Assembly: GCA_963935595.1 (NCBI GenBank)
Contig: OZ012549.1
Coordinates: forward strand, 17,285,318 to 17,349,317
DNA length: 64,000 nucleotides
Direction of reading: 5' to 3'
DNA from: Schoenobius gigantellus
Lineage: Eukaryota; Arthropoda; Insecta; Lepidoptera; Crambidae
Shown: piece after piece, positions 1 through 10,270 of the stretch
How positions within the stretch are numbered: the stretch's first letter is position 1
How the letters are laid out: each line of letters starts with the position of its first letter
Translations under genes and position numbers: made by a program
Notes under the pieces: generated by a model
Told to the model about the DNA's origin: nothing
What the model saw: the letters and a program-made list of their open reading frames with translations, nothing else
Database searches by the model: none

Positions 1-111
1 TTGGATGATGAGATAGTGGAAATTGCTGGTAGAACGTGGACAAGAGTGGCAATTGATAGAAAAAAGTGGAAAAGACTGGGGGAGGCCTTTGCCCGGAGGC
101 ACACAGATTGA
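1..111 (+). pseudogene. C-terminal end of an RTE-type LINE ORF2 (cut by window edge)
   Basis: The plus strand is open from base 1 to a TGA at 109-111 and encodes 36 residues ending AFARRHTD. The pattern AGRTWTRVAIDRKKWKRLGE is the usual extreme C-terminus of RTE/craft-like endonuclease-reverse transcriptase polyproteins in insects. An A-rich stretch and a TAAATAAATAAAA-like tail follow at about 112-185, as expected for an RTE 3' end. The rest lies outside the window, so it cannot be judged whether the copy is intact. Confidence 0.6.
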
Positions 112-1261
112 AAAAAAAATAGATATATTGTTAAGGTTACCATATATTAAATTGTAAATTCTGAATAAAGGCTATAAATAAATAAAATATACACACACAC
201 ATATTATGTATACCTATTTAGATCTAACTTATTACAGAAATCCCATATAGATATCAGCTCCACGAAAAGGAGGACATTCTCAATTCGAATGTATGTAAAT
301 ATTTTACTACTGTATATAGATACTGCATTTACATTCCAACCAGTGTCGCAAATCAAAGTTCTTAATAAATAATGTAAAGAACCAGCTCAAGTACTGATCC
401 TTGCAGAACACCACACACTGTATTTCTTGCCTTTTCAGACTATTGCTAACTTTGACATGGAAGTTTTGCCCTTACTTATAAAAAATTTGTTTGATTCATA
501 AGTTAAGATATGATGAAAATATTTATAGTAAAAAAGATAGCACGAGAGTGGAGAACAAAAAAAATGAAAGTAAAAGATAACAAATAAAGTAATGTACACA
601 TAATAGCAGGAAGGTCTGCAGTGCCAACAAACTACCCTGTCTCAGCACAATGCTTCTAATAGCGGCTACAGCCTCACCCGAGAAGTTGCGTGAGAACTGA
701 GAAGGTATCCACACTTTAGCGATCTTATCATTTACATTCTCGGTAATTATCCGGAATAAATTACAGTGCTACTGCCTTGGTATTGTAGCACATTATAATC
801 TCGTTAACACCAAAATTAGGGCTGTTGCCAGTAGTCTCAGCAGTATTTTAATTTATTACTTTATTATTTTATTTTACACATTTTAAAAAGTATAATTATT
901 ATATAAAATATATATTTTCAATTTTGGTCACCACTCCTCACATACTTATTTGTCACTTTAACTGTTTGTATATGTATGTTGTAGCAAGAAACAAAATTGC
1001 CAAAAAAATGAGCCCGAGAATGAGAAAGCGAGAAACCGATCACATTCATGCTTCTTAGGTGTTCTTGGCGAGAGTTTGGAGGCGCCTTAAGACACACAGG
1101 TGGGCAGAGTGATCAAGCGCTGTTATTCTGACAGGGTCAAAAAAGGATTTTAGTAAGCCAGTGAAGATAAATAATTATAAGATAAAAAATAATACAAAAT
1201 AAATAAAAAGATATAAAAGAAACTAAATTAAAAGAAAATAAATAAATAAACACAAAACATG
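112..1261. other. AT-rich intergenic DNA with short repeat relics
   Basis: No convincing gene. An AC-rich microsatellite lies near 190-200. A scrap of the repeat containing GGAGGA...TTCTCAATTCG lies at about 263-288; fuller copies are near 44400. A reverse-transcriptase relic at 365-442 is listed separately. The small open frame on the minus strand at 523-714 is hydrophobic and has no recognisable domain. No further Di-Ras exon was recognised here. Confidence 0.5.
365..442 (-). pseudogene. Tiny reverse-transcriptase relic
   Basis: Read on the minus strand, one open frame between two stops gives SEKARNTVCGVLQGSVLELV. This aligns by eye with the conserved RT block 'xxCGVPQGSVLGPLLF' of Jockey/CR1-type LINEs. 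Only about 24 codons remain, flanked by stops, so it is a molecular fossil. The family cannot be fixed from so little sequence. Confidence 0.5.
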
Positions 1262-1376
1262 TACAGTAAGCGCCGTGTCAAGCTATACTGTTAGACCTTT
1301 GAACCACTCATAAGTTGCTCGTAATAGTGGCGGTAATCTTAGTGCAAATGTAAAACTTGATATGACGCTTACTGTA
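1262..1376. mobile_element. Short MITE with 21-bp terminal inverted repeats
   Basis: The left end TACAGTAAGCGCCGTGTCAAG (1262-1282) matches the reverse complement of 1356-1376 at 18 of 21 positions. Both ends carry TA at the outside (TA|CAGTAAGCG...CGCTTACTG|TA), so a TA target duplication of the Tc1/mariner kind is likely. Total length is 115 bp with no coding capacity. It lies about 140 bp beyond the Di-Ras exon, probably inside that gene's first coding intron. Confidence 0.65.
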
Positions 1377-1518
1377 TACATACATACATCATAATGCCTT
1401 TTAAGTTACAACCAGCAATTTATATCTATCATATTATTGTCATTTCTAAAAATATTAGGTGTTTTGACATGATTATAATTACAATTTTTTTACAATAATA
1501 AAAATTGTATGCACTTAC

Positions 1519-1656
1519 TTGTCTGTAGGTGTCTTCAATGGTTGGTATGTAAGACTCCCGAAAAGTTCCTTTGACAAAACGTAAAACAAGGGAGCTTTTC
1601 CCAACACCACCCGCACCAAAAACGACAACTCGATAATCATTACTTTGCTCCGGCAT
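1519..1656 (-). CDS. Di-Ras family small GTPase, first coding exon
   Basis: This exon encodes the first 46 residues of a Ras-superfamily GTPase. It starts MPEQSNDYRVVVFGAGGVGK, which I recall as nearly identical to the N-terminus of vertebrate DIRAS2. The P-loop GAGGVGKS is at residues 14-21 and the switch I/effector threonine in YIPTIEDTYRQ is near residue 39. The ATG is at 1654-1656. The exon ends CAA and is followed by a strong donor, GTAAGT (1518 downward). Di-Ras proteins bind and slowly hydrolyse GTP and act at the plasma membrane in signalling. The remaining exons (switch II, NKCD, C-terminal CAAX region) were not found at 1-1518, so they should lie left of the window. The frame is intact and the gene is probably functional. 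Confidence 0.93.
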
Positions 1657-1946
1657 AACGTATTTTGGTTAGGAAATAATATAATCAGTCGAAGTAGTAA
1701 TATAAGCTGTTTTATCCGAGCATTAAGCAATTAAGTTTTAGAGCATCTTTGCCTAGACAGAAAGTTACAGTAGTTTAGAAGTCATAATGTTGTATTACAT
1801 TAAGTAATAAATGTTTTCATAGTAATAATCTCATTTCATTTGAATATCATAATAACACTATTTTTATTACAATAACGCCCAAAATAAATAATGAATGAAT
1901 GAAAACCACGAAGAATAAAAATCAAAGTACAGAAATACAGACTGCA
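1657..1946 (-). promoter_or_regulatory. 5' leader/upstream region of the Di-Ras exon
   Basis: This is the sequence immediately upstream of the Di-Ras ATG. It is AT-rich and has no recognisable repeat up to the target duplication of the LINE at 1947. It must hold the 5' UTR, or a splice acceptor joining an upstream exon. No TATA box or initiator can be assigned with confidence. Confidence 0.35.
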
Positions 1947-2066
1947 GAAACCACAATTTTTTTTTTTTTTTTAATTTTGTTTATCCCATTTGGGAAAGGC
2001 AAAGGCGTCAACCATACAGCCTAGTCTGTATGCAATAAACTATTGTTATTCATTCTTCTTTTGAAT

Positions 2067-5000
2067 TCACAAATCGCCAAACGTAGAGGTTACATATTCA
2101 TAAATTGCTTCAAAGCATTTTTGAATGGAAAGAAGTTTTTGTAAAGAGCGCGGTAGATCTTGCTGGTGTTTCATTATTTTTGAAATTTCTTCTAATAAAA
2201 TGTTTCTTTGCAGGGCAAAAATTGGACATTCGTAAAAAAGGTGATGCAGAGATTGAGGTAAGGTGGTGTTGCACCAGTTGCACGATGGGGAAGAAGTCAT
2301 GCCTAGCCGGTACAAATGGTCATTGAATCGACCGTGCCCAATTCGCAAACGGCAAATAATAGTAAAAAATCTTCTGTTTATGTAATTGTGTCTATTGAAC
2401 CAGGGTTGTTTTATTTTATTATTTATTTCTCGATACCACTTCCCTTTTATGAGCAAAGTACTATTCCAGTGTTCTTCCCATAGCTTCAATATTTCTTTCT
2501 TGATTAGAGCTGTACAATCAGTATATGAAATTGGTATGTTTTTTATAGGTACGTCTAGAGTGTTCATAGTTTTGGCCAGTTTATCTACTTCCTCGTTTCC
2601 ATATACACCGATATGAGCTGGAGTCCAAAATAATATAATGTCTATTTGATAATTTATTTTTAAATGATGTATCTGATCTCGGATATTATATATTAAATGA
2701 TTTGTGACTGATGAAAAGGAAGGATTTCTCAAAGCCATCAACACACTCATGCTGTCAGTAATAATAATCCATTTTTTGTATTGGCTGAACTGTTGAATGT
2801 AGTTAAGAGCTACAATTATAGCATTCGCCTCAGCAGAAAATATGCTGGCATTTTGGCACATTTTAAAACTATGTCCAGTTTTACTACCTGTATCATACAT
2901 AGCTACTGCAACACTTACATTCGTCTTTGAACCATCTGTATAAACTGATCGATAATCATTATAAGCCTGTAGACTTTCGTAAACATCATATTTATCTTTA
3001 AAATCTTTATGTAGGACAATATGAATGTCACAGAATTTACTAGCATATGAGCCACTATAACAATGTAAAGTAGTACTACAAAATATATTACATTGTTCTT
3101 TTAAACTTATAAAATGTGAGAAATTCTTTGAAAGAAAAGTGTTAGTGGAACATACATTTAATTTATTTAAAAGATCGTTATTCGAACGTGATAAAAGTTT
3201 AAAAAGAAATTTAAGTTTTAAAAATTCAAAGCGAATAACCATTGGTGGTAAATGACATTCGACCTGCATAGAATTTATTGGGGAAGTGTTCATAGCACCT
3301 AGTATTAATCGTAAGTTCTTATTCTGTATTTTATCAATAACATCTATGTATTTTGGATCGGAAGCGTAACAAAAGAAAGCATACTCAAAATGACTTCTGA
3401 CCAAAGCTTTATAAAGCATTAACACAATTTTAGGATCAGCACCCCATTTCAATCCAGTAACGGACCTAATTACATTAGTGGCTTTTAAAGCTCTGCTCAC
3501 CAAGCAATCAACATATAAATCCCACGTAAGATTTTCGTGAAAAATAACACCCAAGAATTTAACTGAATTATCAATAGGCAAAGTATGATTGCTGTATGTA
3601 ATATTAATTAGAGGTAGAGAACTGTATTTTGGGCAAAATATTACAACTTTACTTTTTAAAAGGCTAACATTTAAATCAAGTTCTGAGAAGTAATCTGCCA
3701 GCTTCACTAGATTATTATTTAATGTTAATTGAATATCTAATACATTAGTACCTTTACAATAAATGACAAGGTCATCAGCAAACTGAAGATTGTTGACTAA
3801 ATTATTATTAAGAATGGAATTTAGTTTTCTTATATACAAAATATACAGAATAGGACTCAAGATGCCTCCTTGACATACACCTTTGCTCGAAAATCTAGGG
3901 CCTAAAAATTTATTATCTATTTTGACATACACTTTTCTATCCGTGAGAAAAGCATATATCCAATAAGCAATTTTTACAGGTAAGAAAGATAATAGAGATT
4001 CAAACAAAATACCATGATTAACGTTATTAAATGCACCTTCTATATCAAAAAACACTGCTATTGTATACTCCATATCCTTTTGAGCTGTAGTGACGTCCAA
4101 AAAAAAATGTGCTAAGCTTTCTTGAGCCGAAAGTCCTCGCCTAAACCCAAACTGGTTTAAAGGTAAAATTGAGTTCTTTTCTATGAAGAATTCCAATCTT
4201 TGTTTGATTAGCTGTTCAAATAATTTACCAGCACAAGACGTTAAAGCGATAGGACGATAAGAATCGGGATGAGATGCAATTTTTCCAGGTTTTAAAATAG
4301 GAACCAAGCAGTCCATTTTCCAATTAGGAGGAATTGTGCAATCTTGCCATAAAATATTATAAATTTGTAAAAGCTTATAAAGATTGTCAGTGTTAAGTAG
4401 CTGAAACATCTTGTACGATAAACTATCTAATCCACAAGCAGTGTTTTTTCTAGATTTCAGAGCTGCAGTTAATTCGTCAAAAGAAAATGGATCAGTGAGG
4501 AATGACTGATTATCTGGTAAACTATTGTCCTTCACAATTGGCCTGTTATTTTGCACAAAGTCAGGCGTGTATTTACGTAAAAAATCACTGACCCACGAAA
4601 AATCACTATTTTGCTTTTTATATGTTTTATGTGTAAGTTTTCTCATGTTACCCCATACTACTGAAACTGGTGTCAATCGATTTAATTTTGTACAGAATTC
4701 TATCCAACTACTTAGTCTTTCTCTCTTAATGGTAAGTTTTTTAGCAGCTTGTAATCTTTTGAAATTAATATATTTTTCTTGAGAAGGATTATTCTTAAAA
4801 TCAAGATAGGCTTGCTTGCTTTCCTGGACAGCTTTAGCGCAATTACTATTCCACCAAGGAACTGTTCGATATTTTGATTTTAAGTTTTGAGTAGCAATGT
4901 TACGTGATTCGGACCGAGAGGTACGAGAGGGAATTGACTTTTGTGCAGCTGTCAAAATGATTTGACAAAAAGAGTTGTATGAATCTATTGGATTACTAAT

Positions 5001-5798
5001 AGGGTTACATTGAAAATTATCTAAATCCTTATTAACAATTGAAGAATACAACTTCCAATCAACTAATCTATGATTAATGCGATTGTTAAAATCATTTTCA
5101 TCCTGAAAATTGTTTTGAGAGTTAAAACATTGTGAACTACTATTGAATGTAATCTTAGTAAATGTTGGCAAATGATAACTGCCCAATGGATCGTCGTGTA
5201 CTGACCATTCGCAGCGAAGAGCTAATGAAGGAGATACCATAGTCAAGTCCAAACCATTGGGTCTCCAAGAATGAGAACCGACAGTTGTGACCTGACCATC
5301 ATTCAACAGGACTAAATTGCATTCATCTAAACACTCAAGAATATCCTTACCTCTGGAATCCGATAACGGACATCCCCAAATTGAGTGATGAGCATTGAAG
5401 TCACCAGCTATAATCGTCGGCCTATGGAGAGAATTCAAGAAATGTTTAAACTTATTTTTAGAGAAACTGGGAATACAATTTGTTGGACAATATATACTGG
5501 CTATTGAAATAGTGTTCTGATTTAGTTCTAAATGTATTACAATTGTTTGAAGAGAGTTGTCAAAATAAGATGTTACTTTTTGATATTTTAGTGATGTATG
5601 GATTAAAATAGCAACACCATTATGCTTGTTGCCACAGTCATTACGTTCAATATGATAACCTTTGATTTTAAACTGCTTCTGAGGCTTTAGCCATGTTTCA
5701 CATAAAATTGCGATATGAATAAAATGGTCATAAAGAAATTTCGTAAAAATAAGTTGATTGCTTAATAAGCTTTGAGCATTCCACTGTACGATATTCAA
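2067..5798 (-). CDS. LINE ORF2: endonuclease-reverse transcriptase-RNase H (I clade)
   Basis: An uninterrupted frame of 1243 codons. An APE-type endonuclease lies at about residues 1-230, with the N-terminal QWNAQS, ETWL and GDFNAHH (near residue 132). The motif normally read as S-D-H near the end of this domain is SYHLP here, which could weaken nicking. The reverse transcriptase spans about 440-760 with catalytic FADD near 674. RNase H lies at about 945-1070 (TDGSK, E in AEANA, TDSMS). A C-terminal Cys/His cluster, CNWC...H...C, is present near residue 1195. The frame has no ATG at its start: the stop of ORF1 (TGA, 5797-5795) overlaps a TTG codon, so translation probably needs reinitiation or another non-standard start. 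The enzyme would nick target DNA and reverse-transcribe the element RNA. Confidence 0.9.
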   Translation of the reverse strand: MNIVQWNAQSLLSNQLIFTKFLYDHFIHIAILCETWLKPQKQFKIKGYHIERNDCGNKHNGVAILIHTSLKYQKVTSYFDNSLQTIVIHLELNQNTISIASIYCPTNCIPSFSKNKFKHFLNSLHRPTIIAGDFNAHHSIWGCPLSDSRGKDILECLDECNLVLLNDGQVTTVGSHSWRPNGLDLTMVSPSLALRCEWSVHDDPLGSYHLPTFTKITFNSSSQCFNSQNNFQDENDFNNRINHRLVDWKLYSSIVNKDLDNFQCNPISNPIDSYNSFCQIILTAAQKSIPSRTSRSESRNIATQNLKSKYRTVPWWNSNCAKAVQESKQAYLDFKNNPSQEKYINFKRLQAAKKLTIKRERLSSWIEFCTKLNRLTPVSVVWGNMRKLTHKTYKKQNSDFSWVSDFLRKYTPDFVQNNRPIVKDNSLPDNQSFLTDPFSFDELTAALKSRKNTACGLDSLSYKMFQLLNTDNLYKLLQIYNILWQDCTIPPNWKMDCLVPILKPGKIASHPDSYRPIALTSCAGKLFEQLIKQRLEFFIEKNSILPLNQFGFRRGLSAQESLAHFFLDVTTAQKDMEYTIAVFFDIEGAFNNVNHGILFESLLSFLPVKIAYWIYAFLTDRKVYVKIDNKFLGPRFSSKGVCQGGILSPILYILYIRKLNSILNNNLVNNLQFADDLVIYCKGTNVLDIQLTLNNNLVKLADYFSELDLNVSLLKSKVVIFCPKYSSLPLINITYSNHTLPIDNSVKFLGVIFHENLTWDLYVDCLVSRALKATNVIRSVTGLKWGADPKIVLMLYKALVRSHFEYAFFCYASDPKYIDVIDKIQNKNLRLILGAMNTSPINSMQVECHLPPMVIRFEFLKLKFLFKLLSRSNNDLLNKLNVCSTNTFLSKNFSHFISLKEQCNIFCSTTLHCYSGSYASKFCDIHIVLHKDFKDKYDVYESLQAYNDYRSVYTDGSKTNVSVAVAMYDTGSKTGHSFKMCQNASIFSAEANAIIVALNYIQQFSQYKKWIIITDSMSVLMALRNPSFSSVTNHLIYNIRDQIHHLKINYQIDIILFWTPAHIGVYGNEEVDKLAKTMNTLDVPIKNIPISYTDCTALIKKEILKLWEEHWNSTLLIKGKWYREINNKIKQPWFNRHNYINRRFFTIICRLRIGHGRFNDHLYRLGMTSSPSCNWCNTTLPQSLHHLFYECPIFALQRNILLEEISKIMKHQQDLPRSLQKLLSIQKCFEAIYEYVTSTFGDL

Positions 5799-6382
5799 TT
5801 GATTGGGGGTGAATTGTGGGGATTTGATTGCTTACCAAAAGTATTTTTTAAGACCTCTAAAACACTTTTAGAATTTATAGAAGTATTTTGAGTATTATGC
5901 AAAGAAACACATTTAGTTATGGTTTCAACTAATAATGAGAGACACTTGCTGTCAGTATTGAGCAGTGTAAACAAATCTACATTATTTTTTGTCTTACTTT
6001 CTAATTTGGGAAAATTTAAAGGATTTGTAATATCTGCATAAGAAGCAGGCTTATATTTATTTCTATTTTCAATGATTTTCTGTTTTTTAACTGGGCATAT
6101 TGGAGACACACTAGTATGATTGCCATCACAATGAATGCAAGTAGCTTTTTCGATAGAAACTGTACAAGTCTTATAGTTATGATTTTCTTTACATATACTA
6201 CATTTTTCAGAATTTTTACAATATTTTGCCAAATGTCCGTATCTCAAACATTTGTAACATTGCTTAACTGGTGGTATATATTGAGACACATCATGTCTCC
6301 AACCACCAATATCTATATGATTTGGCAAAATGGAAGTGGCAAATGTCACTATTACTGTAGTTGTAGGTTGTAATATAAAACC
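5795..6382 (-). pseudogene. LINE ORF1, 3' half, with zinc knuckles
   Basis: This is the C-terminal half of the I-clade nucleic-acid-binding protein, cut off by the copia LTR at 6383. It carries CCHC-type knuckles (CYKCLRYGHLAKYC, then CSICKENHNYKTC and CIHCDGNHTSVSPIC). It ends in TGA overlapping the ORF2 start by a few bases. The missing N-terminal half is at 10271-10845. The total length without copia and the extra AAACC is 1158 nt (386 codons), divisible by three, so ORF1 was open before the interruption. ORF1 proteins coat LINE RNA in ribonucleoprotein particles. Confidence 0.85.
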
Positions 6383-6701
6383 TGTAGAAGATAATGTAAA
6401 CTTGATGTATGGTTCACATGTGTGACAGCCTTTATTATGTGGCCAATAGTACGTGTGCGAAGTCGCTTACAGTCTGACGTCCCTTTTTTTTTTTTTTGAC
6501 ATTGACAATCCAACTATCGAAATGTGCTTACCGAAGAAGCTGAAATATAATTTATTGTAATTATTGTAATCAATGTTCATTGTGATTATTCTGGACAATT
6601 TATACGTGCTGCTTTATTGGGAATAATAAACGAGACGTATACAGCAGTGCTACATTTTTATTTCGCTGCCCATGCCAGTATCTGACCCCACTGCCTTAAC
6701 A
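6383..6701 (+). repeat. Copia 5' LTR
   Basis: A 319-bp LTR bounded by TG...CA. It includes a run of 15 T near 6485-6499 and an AATAAA-like signal near 6627. It matches the 3' LTR at 9952-10270 across every line compared, which implies recent insertion. Confidence 0.93.
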
Positions 6702-6715
6702 GGTTATGGGCCCAG
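6702..6715 (+). promoter_or_regulatory. Copia primer-binding site
   Basis: GGTTATGGGCCCAG directly abuts the 5' LTR. It resembles the copia-type site that pairs with an internal part (half-tRNA) of initiator methionine tRNA, as known for Drosophila copia. It would prime minus-strand DNA synthesis. Confidence 0.75.
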
Positions 6716-6870
6716 GGACAAAGAGAATCCCCGAAAAGGAAAAGTAGATTACCTATCAGAAAGATTTGTAAAACGAATAACTGGTGGCAGGCAGCGGAAT
6801 ATTTGTGGCGGAGCGAAGGCGCCGGCTACATAGCACATTGCTTTGCGTTTTGGTGTGCTGATTCGACAAG

Positions 6871-8073
6871 ATGTCGACAGCACGTGCTAGCGATAACTAT
6901 GAAGAAAGGGTTACCCAGCAGCCTGTTATCAATGGAGGCCATGGCATGATTGTTGAGAAGCTTGGCGGCGTCGGCAACTACGCATCATGGAAATTTGTCA
7001 TGAAAAATCTGCTGTTACTTGAAGGTTTGTGGGGCTGCGTTGAGGGCACTGACCCCGATATATCTAAAAATCAAAGAGCATTGGCACGAATATGTTTATC
7101 GCTAACTCCAATGATGTTTCAATACGTGCGGAGTGCGGCGACAGCAAAATGTGCTTGGGATAACCTCCAAAATACATTAGAGGACAAAGGGCTGTTCAGG
7201 CGAGTTGTTCTTCTTCGCAGACTTCATAGTACTCAGTTTGATAAGTTTTGTTCCATGGCGGATTATGTAAATGAAATTATGTCCATAGTACATCAACTAT
7301 CAGACATTGGACGCATTGTCGACGACAGTGAAATCGCCGAGGTCTTACTTATGGGTCTGCCTCAGGAGTATGATACAGTTGTGACGAATCTCGAGACTGC
7401 AAGTTTGGCTGGCACACTTACGAGTGAAGCGGTTCGCGCCCGACTTCTTCAGGAAGAATACCGCAAATCAAATATGAATACCACCACAGTAAATGGTGAG
7501 AATGGCTGTGCTTTTTATTCTAGCCGTAAACATGCTGATCATGCTGATCTAAAGAAGAAGCCACAGACAAAATGCCATTATTGTGGAAAACTTGGACATA
7601 TGAAAGCTCGATGCTTTAAGCTGAAGCGAGACAAAAAGAAGGAGATTGACAAAATGGGGACTGCGACTGCGTTTTTGGCACGGAGTGTTGCTGCTGATTT
7701 TTATATTGATTCGGGAAGTTCATGTCACATGTGCAATCAGATGGACTTGATTACGAAATCAAAAGACTGCAACTACACGGTGTACACTGCAAATAATGAA
7801 CAATTGAAATCAAACTGTGTTGGTGACATAACTTTGGAATGTGATAACATGACTGAAGATGGTGCACTGAAAAACTGCACTGCTTGCCTAGAGGGGAAGT
7901 TATCGGCCGTACCTTACCCGAAAGGTGAAGCCAAGCGTGCAAGTTCTCCACTTGAGCTCATACACTCAGATGTATGTGGTCCAATGCAAGAAACTAGCTG
8001 GGGAGGTGCGAGATACCTTGTAACATTTACAGACGACTTCACACGCAAAAGTTTTGGATACCTAATGAAATAA
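6871..8073 (+). pseudogene. Copia Gag-protease with start of integrase
   Basis: The frame starts with ATG 169 bp after the LTR and has 400 codons. A Gag region of the UBN2/copia type comes first (YASWKFVMKNLLLLEG). A CCHC zinc knuckle, CHYCGKLGHMKARC, lies near residues 234-247. The aspartic protease motif DSGSSCH is near residue 280. Only fragments of integrase follow: a CTAC zinc-finger scrap and the first catalytic block (HSDVCGPM...TFTDDFTR). The frame then ends in TAA at 8071-8073. The second and third integrase carboxylates are absent, so this copy could not integrate itself. The next ORF continues in the same phase after the TAA. Confidence 0.88.
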
Positions 8074-8112
8074 GGAGAGTATTGTACGGGTTCGAGCAGT
8101 GAAGATGATGTC

Positions 8113-9822
8113 ATGTCTTCTGCTGGCGAGGCCGTTGGAGGGGAAGCTGCGACTCGTCCTGTGACCGTTGCTGTTCCACCTGGCCGCCCTACCCGATCCA
8201 CTCGTAATGTACCACCACCAAGGTTTGCAGATTTTGATATGTCATCTCTTTTGGTACAACACAACAATTTCTCCTTGGATGTGCCATCAACCTATGAGGA
8301 GGCTATAAAAAGCCCGAACCATAAGCAATGGGAGGACGCGATGTTAAGTGAGTACAAGTCTCTTTTAGAGAATAATGTTTGGGAGTTAGTCGACAGACCC
8401 AGTAATGTAAATATTGTTGAATGTAAATGGGTATATAAAATTAAGCATGATGCATCTGGCAAATTTGATCGATTTAAGGCTAGATTAGTTGCCAGGGGAT
8501 ATTCACAGTGTGAGGGTCTCGATTATAATGACACATTTTCTCCTGTAGTACGTCACTCCACTATGCGTATTTTGTTCTCAATTGCTAATAATTTAGATTT
8601 AGATATTGACCATTTGGATGTAGCGACAGCATTCCTCCATGGTGATTTGAATGAGACTATCTATATGGAACAGCCAGTTGGTTTTTGTGAAAATAATAAT
8701 AAGGTTTGCTTATTGCGAAAATGTATTTATGGTCTTAAGCAAGCGAGTAGAATGTGGAATTGTAAAATACATGGCTTATTATGTGATCATGGTTTTGTAC
8801 AAAGTAAATGTGAACCTTGCGTTTATATTCGCAAATCTGGGACTGATTTAGTCATCATCGCATTGTATGTAGATGACTTCTATTTATTTTATGGCCCCAA
8901 TAGCTCAATTAAGAAAGATATAATTACTGTTTTACAGAATAAATTTAATATTAAGAATTTGGGTCCCCTTAAGAGTTGTTTAGGGATAAATGTATTAAGA
9001 GATAAGTCAAAGGGTTTACTAAAACTTGATCAAAGTCAGTACATAAGAAAACTGTTGACTAGGTTTGGCATGAGTAATTGTAAAGCTGTATCAACACCTA
9101 TGGAAGTTAATTGTAAGCTTCTAAAGTCTAGTAATGGTGAAAATTTACAAGACGAGATGTATAATTATAGGCAATTATTGGGATGCTTGATGTATCTGTC
9201 TGTATGCACGAGACCCGATATATCTTATGCTTGCAGTGTCTTAAGCCAGTTTAACAACTGCTTCGATAGAACTCATTGGTTAGCAGCGAAACGTATACTG
9301 CGTTATTTGGCTGGTACAATTCACTATAGTTTATGTTTTCATAAAAGTAGGGATTGGTCGTTGTTTGGCTATACTGACGCAGACTGGGCCAATGATTTAA
9401 ATGATAGGAAGTCCTATACTGGTTATGTGGTTAAGTTAGGAAGTGATACTGTAAATTGGGAGTCTCGTAAGCAGAAGTGTGTAGCTCTTTCGAGCACTGA
9501 AGCCGAATATCTGGCGATCGGTGATGTTTGCAAAGATATTTCTTTTATCAAAAACTTGTTGTCTGAGCTCATACCTTATAGTTTGAATTGTATTATCTAT
9601 AATGATAATCAGAGTGCTCAGAAACTATTACAATGTAAAGAACTCAGTCATAAAAGAACAAAACATATCGACTTGCGATATCACTATGTAAAAGACCTGA
9701 TTAAGGAAAATGTTATTTGTGTTAGATACTTACCTACAGATAAAATGCTCGCAGATGTACTTACAAAACCACTGGGTAAATTAAAACATAATTGTTTTGT
9801 GGAGGCAATGAATATAAATTAA
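8113..9822 (+). pseudogene. Copia reverse transcriptase-RNase H
   Basis: A frame of 569 codons in the same phase as the upstream Gag frame, separated from it only by TAA and 39 nt. It has the full copia RT (KWVYKIKHDASG, FKARLVARGY, YVDD near residue 254) and RNase H (YTDADWA, SSTEAEYLA, NDNQSA, HIDLRYH). It would copy element RNA if made as part of a polyprotein. The internal stop and missing integrase mean it depends on helper elements, if it is used at all. The polypurine tract and 3' LTR follow at once. Confidence 0.9.
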
Positions 9823-9942
9823 TAATAGTTTTAACTACTGTCCTGTATTTATGTTTGTGTATGTTATAATTGACTTTGTGTACATTTATTGACATGTTTG
9901 TAGACTTATTTGTTTGTACACTATTTTAACACTGTGAACCAT

Positions 9943-9951
9943 AAGGGGAAG
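9943..9951 (+). promoter_or_regulatory. Copia polypurine tract
   Basis: AAGGGGAAG lies directly before the TG of the 3' LTR, the expected place for the plus-strand primer of an LTR retrotransposon. Confidence 0.75.
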
Positions 9952-10270
9952 TGTAGAAGATAATGTAAACTTGATGTATGGTTCACATGTGTGACAGCCT
10001 TTATTATGTGGCCAATAGTACGTGTGCGAAGTCGCTTACAGTCTGACGTCCCTTTTTTTTTTTTTTGACATTGACAATCCAACTATCGAAATGTGCTTAC
10101 CGAAGAAGCTGAAATATAATTTATTGTAATTATTGTAATCAATGTTCATTGTGATTATTCTGGACAATTTATACGTGCTGCTTTATTGGGAATAATAAAC
10201 GAGACGTATACAGCAGTGCTACATTTTTATTTCGCTGCCCATGCCAGTATCTGACCCCACTGCCTTAACA
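9952..10270 (+). repeat. Copia 3' LTR
   Basis: A 319-bp direct copy of the LTR at 6383-6701. The target duplication AAACC follows at 10271-10275. Confidence 0.93.

Larger units (their letters stand above)
6383..10270 (+). mobile_element. Internally deleted copia LTR retrotransposon
   Basis: A 3888-bp Ty1/copia element lies on the plus strand between two 319-bp LTRs (6383-6701 and 9952-10270). The LTRs start TGTAGAAG and end CCTTAACA, and no difference between them was seen by eye. The 5-bp duplication AAACC occurs at 6378-6382 and 10271-10275. A primer-binding site and a polypurine tract are in place. The coding region lacks most of the integrase and part of the region after the protease, and one in-frame TAA splits it. 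The copy is therefore young but probably unable to move on its own. Confidence 0.93.
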
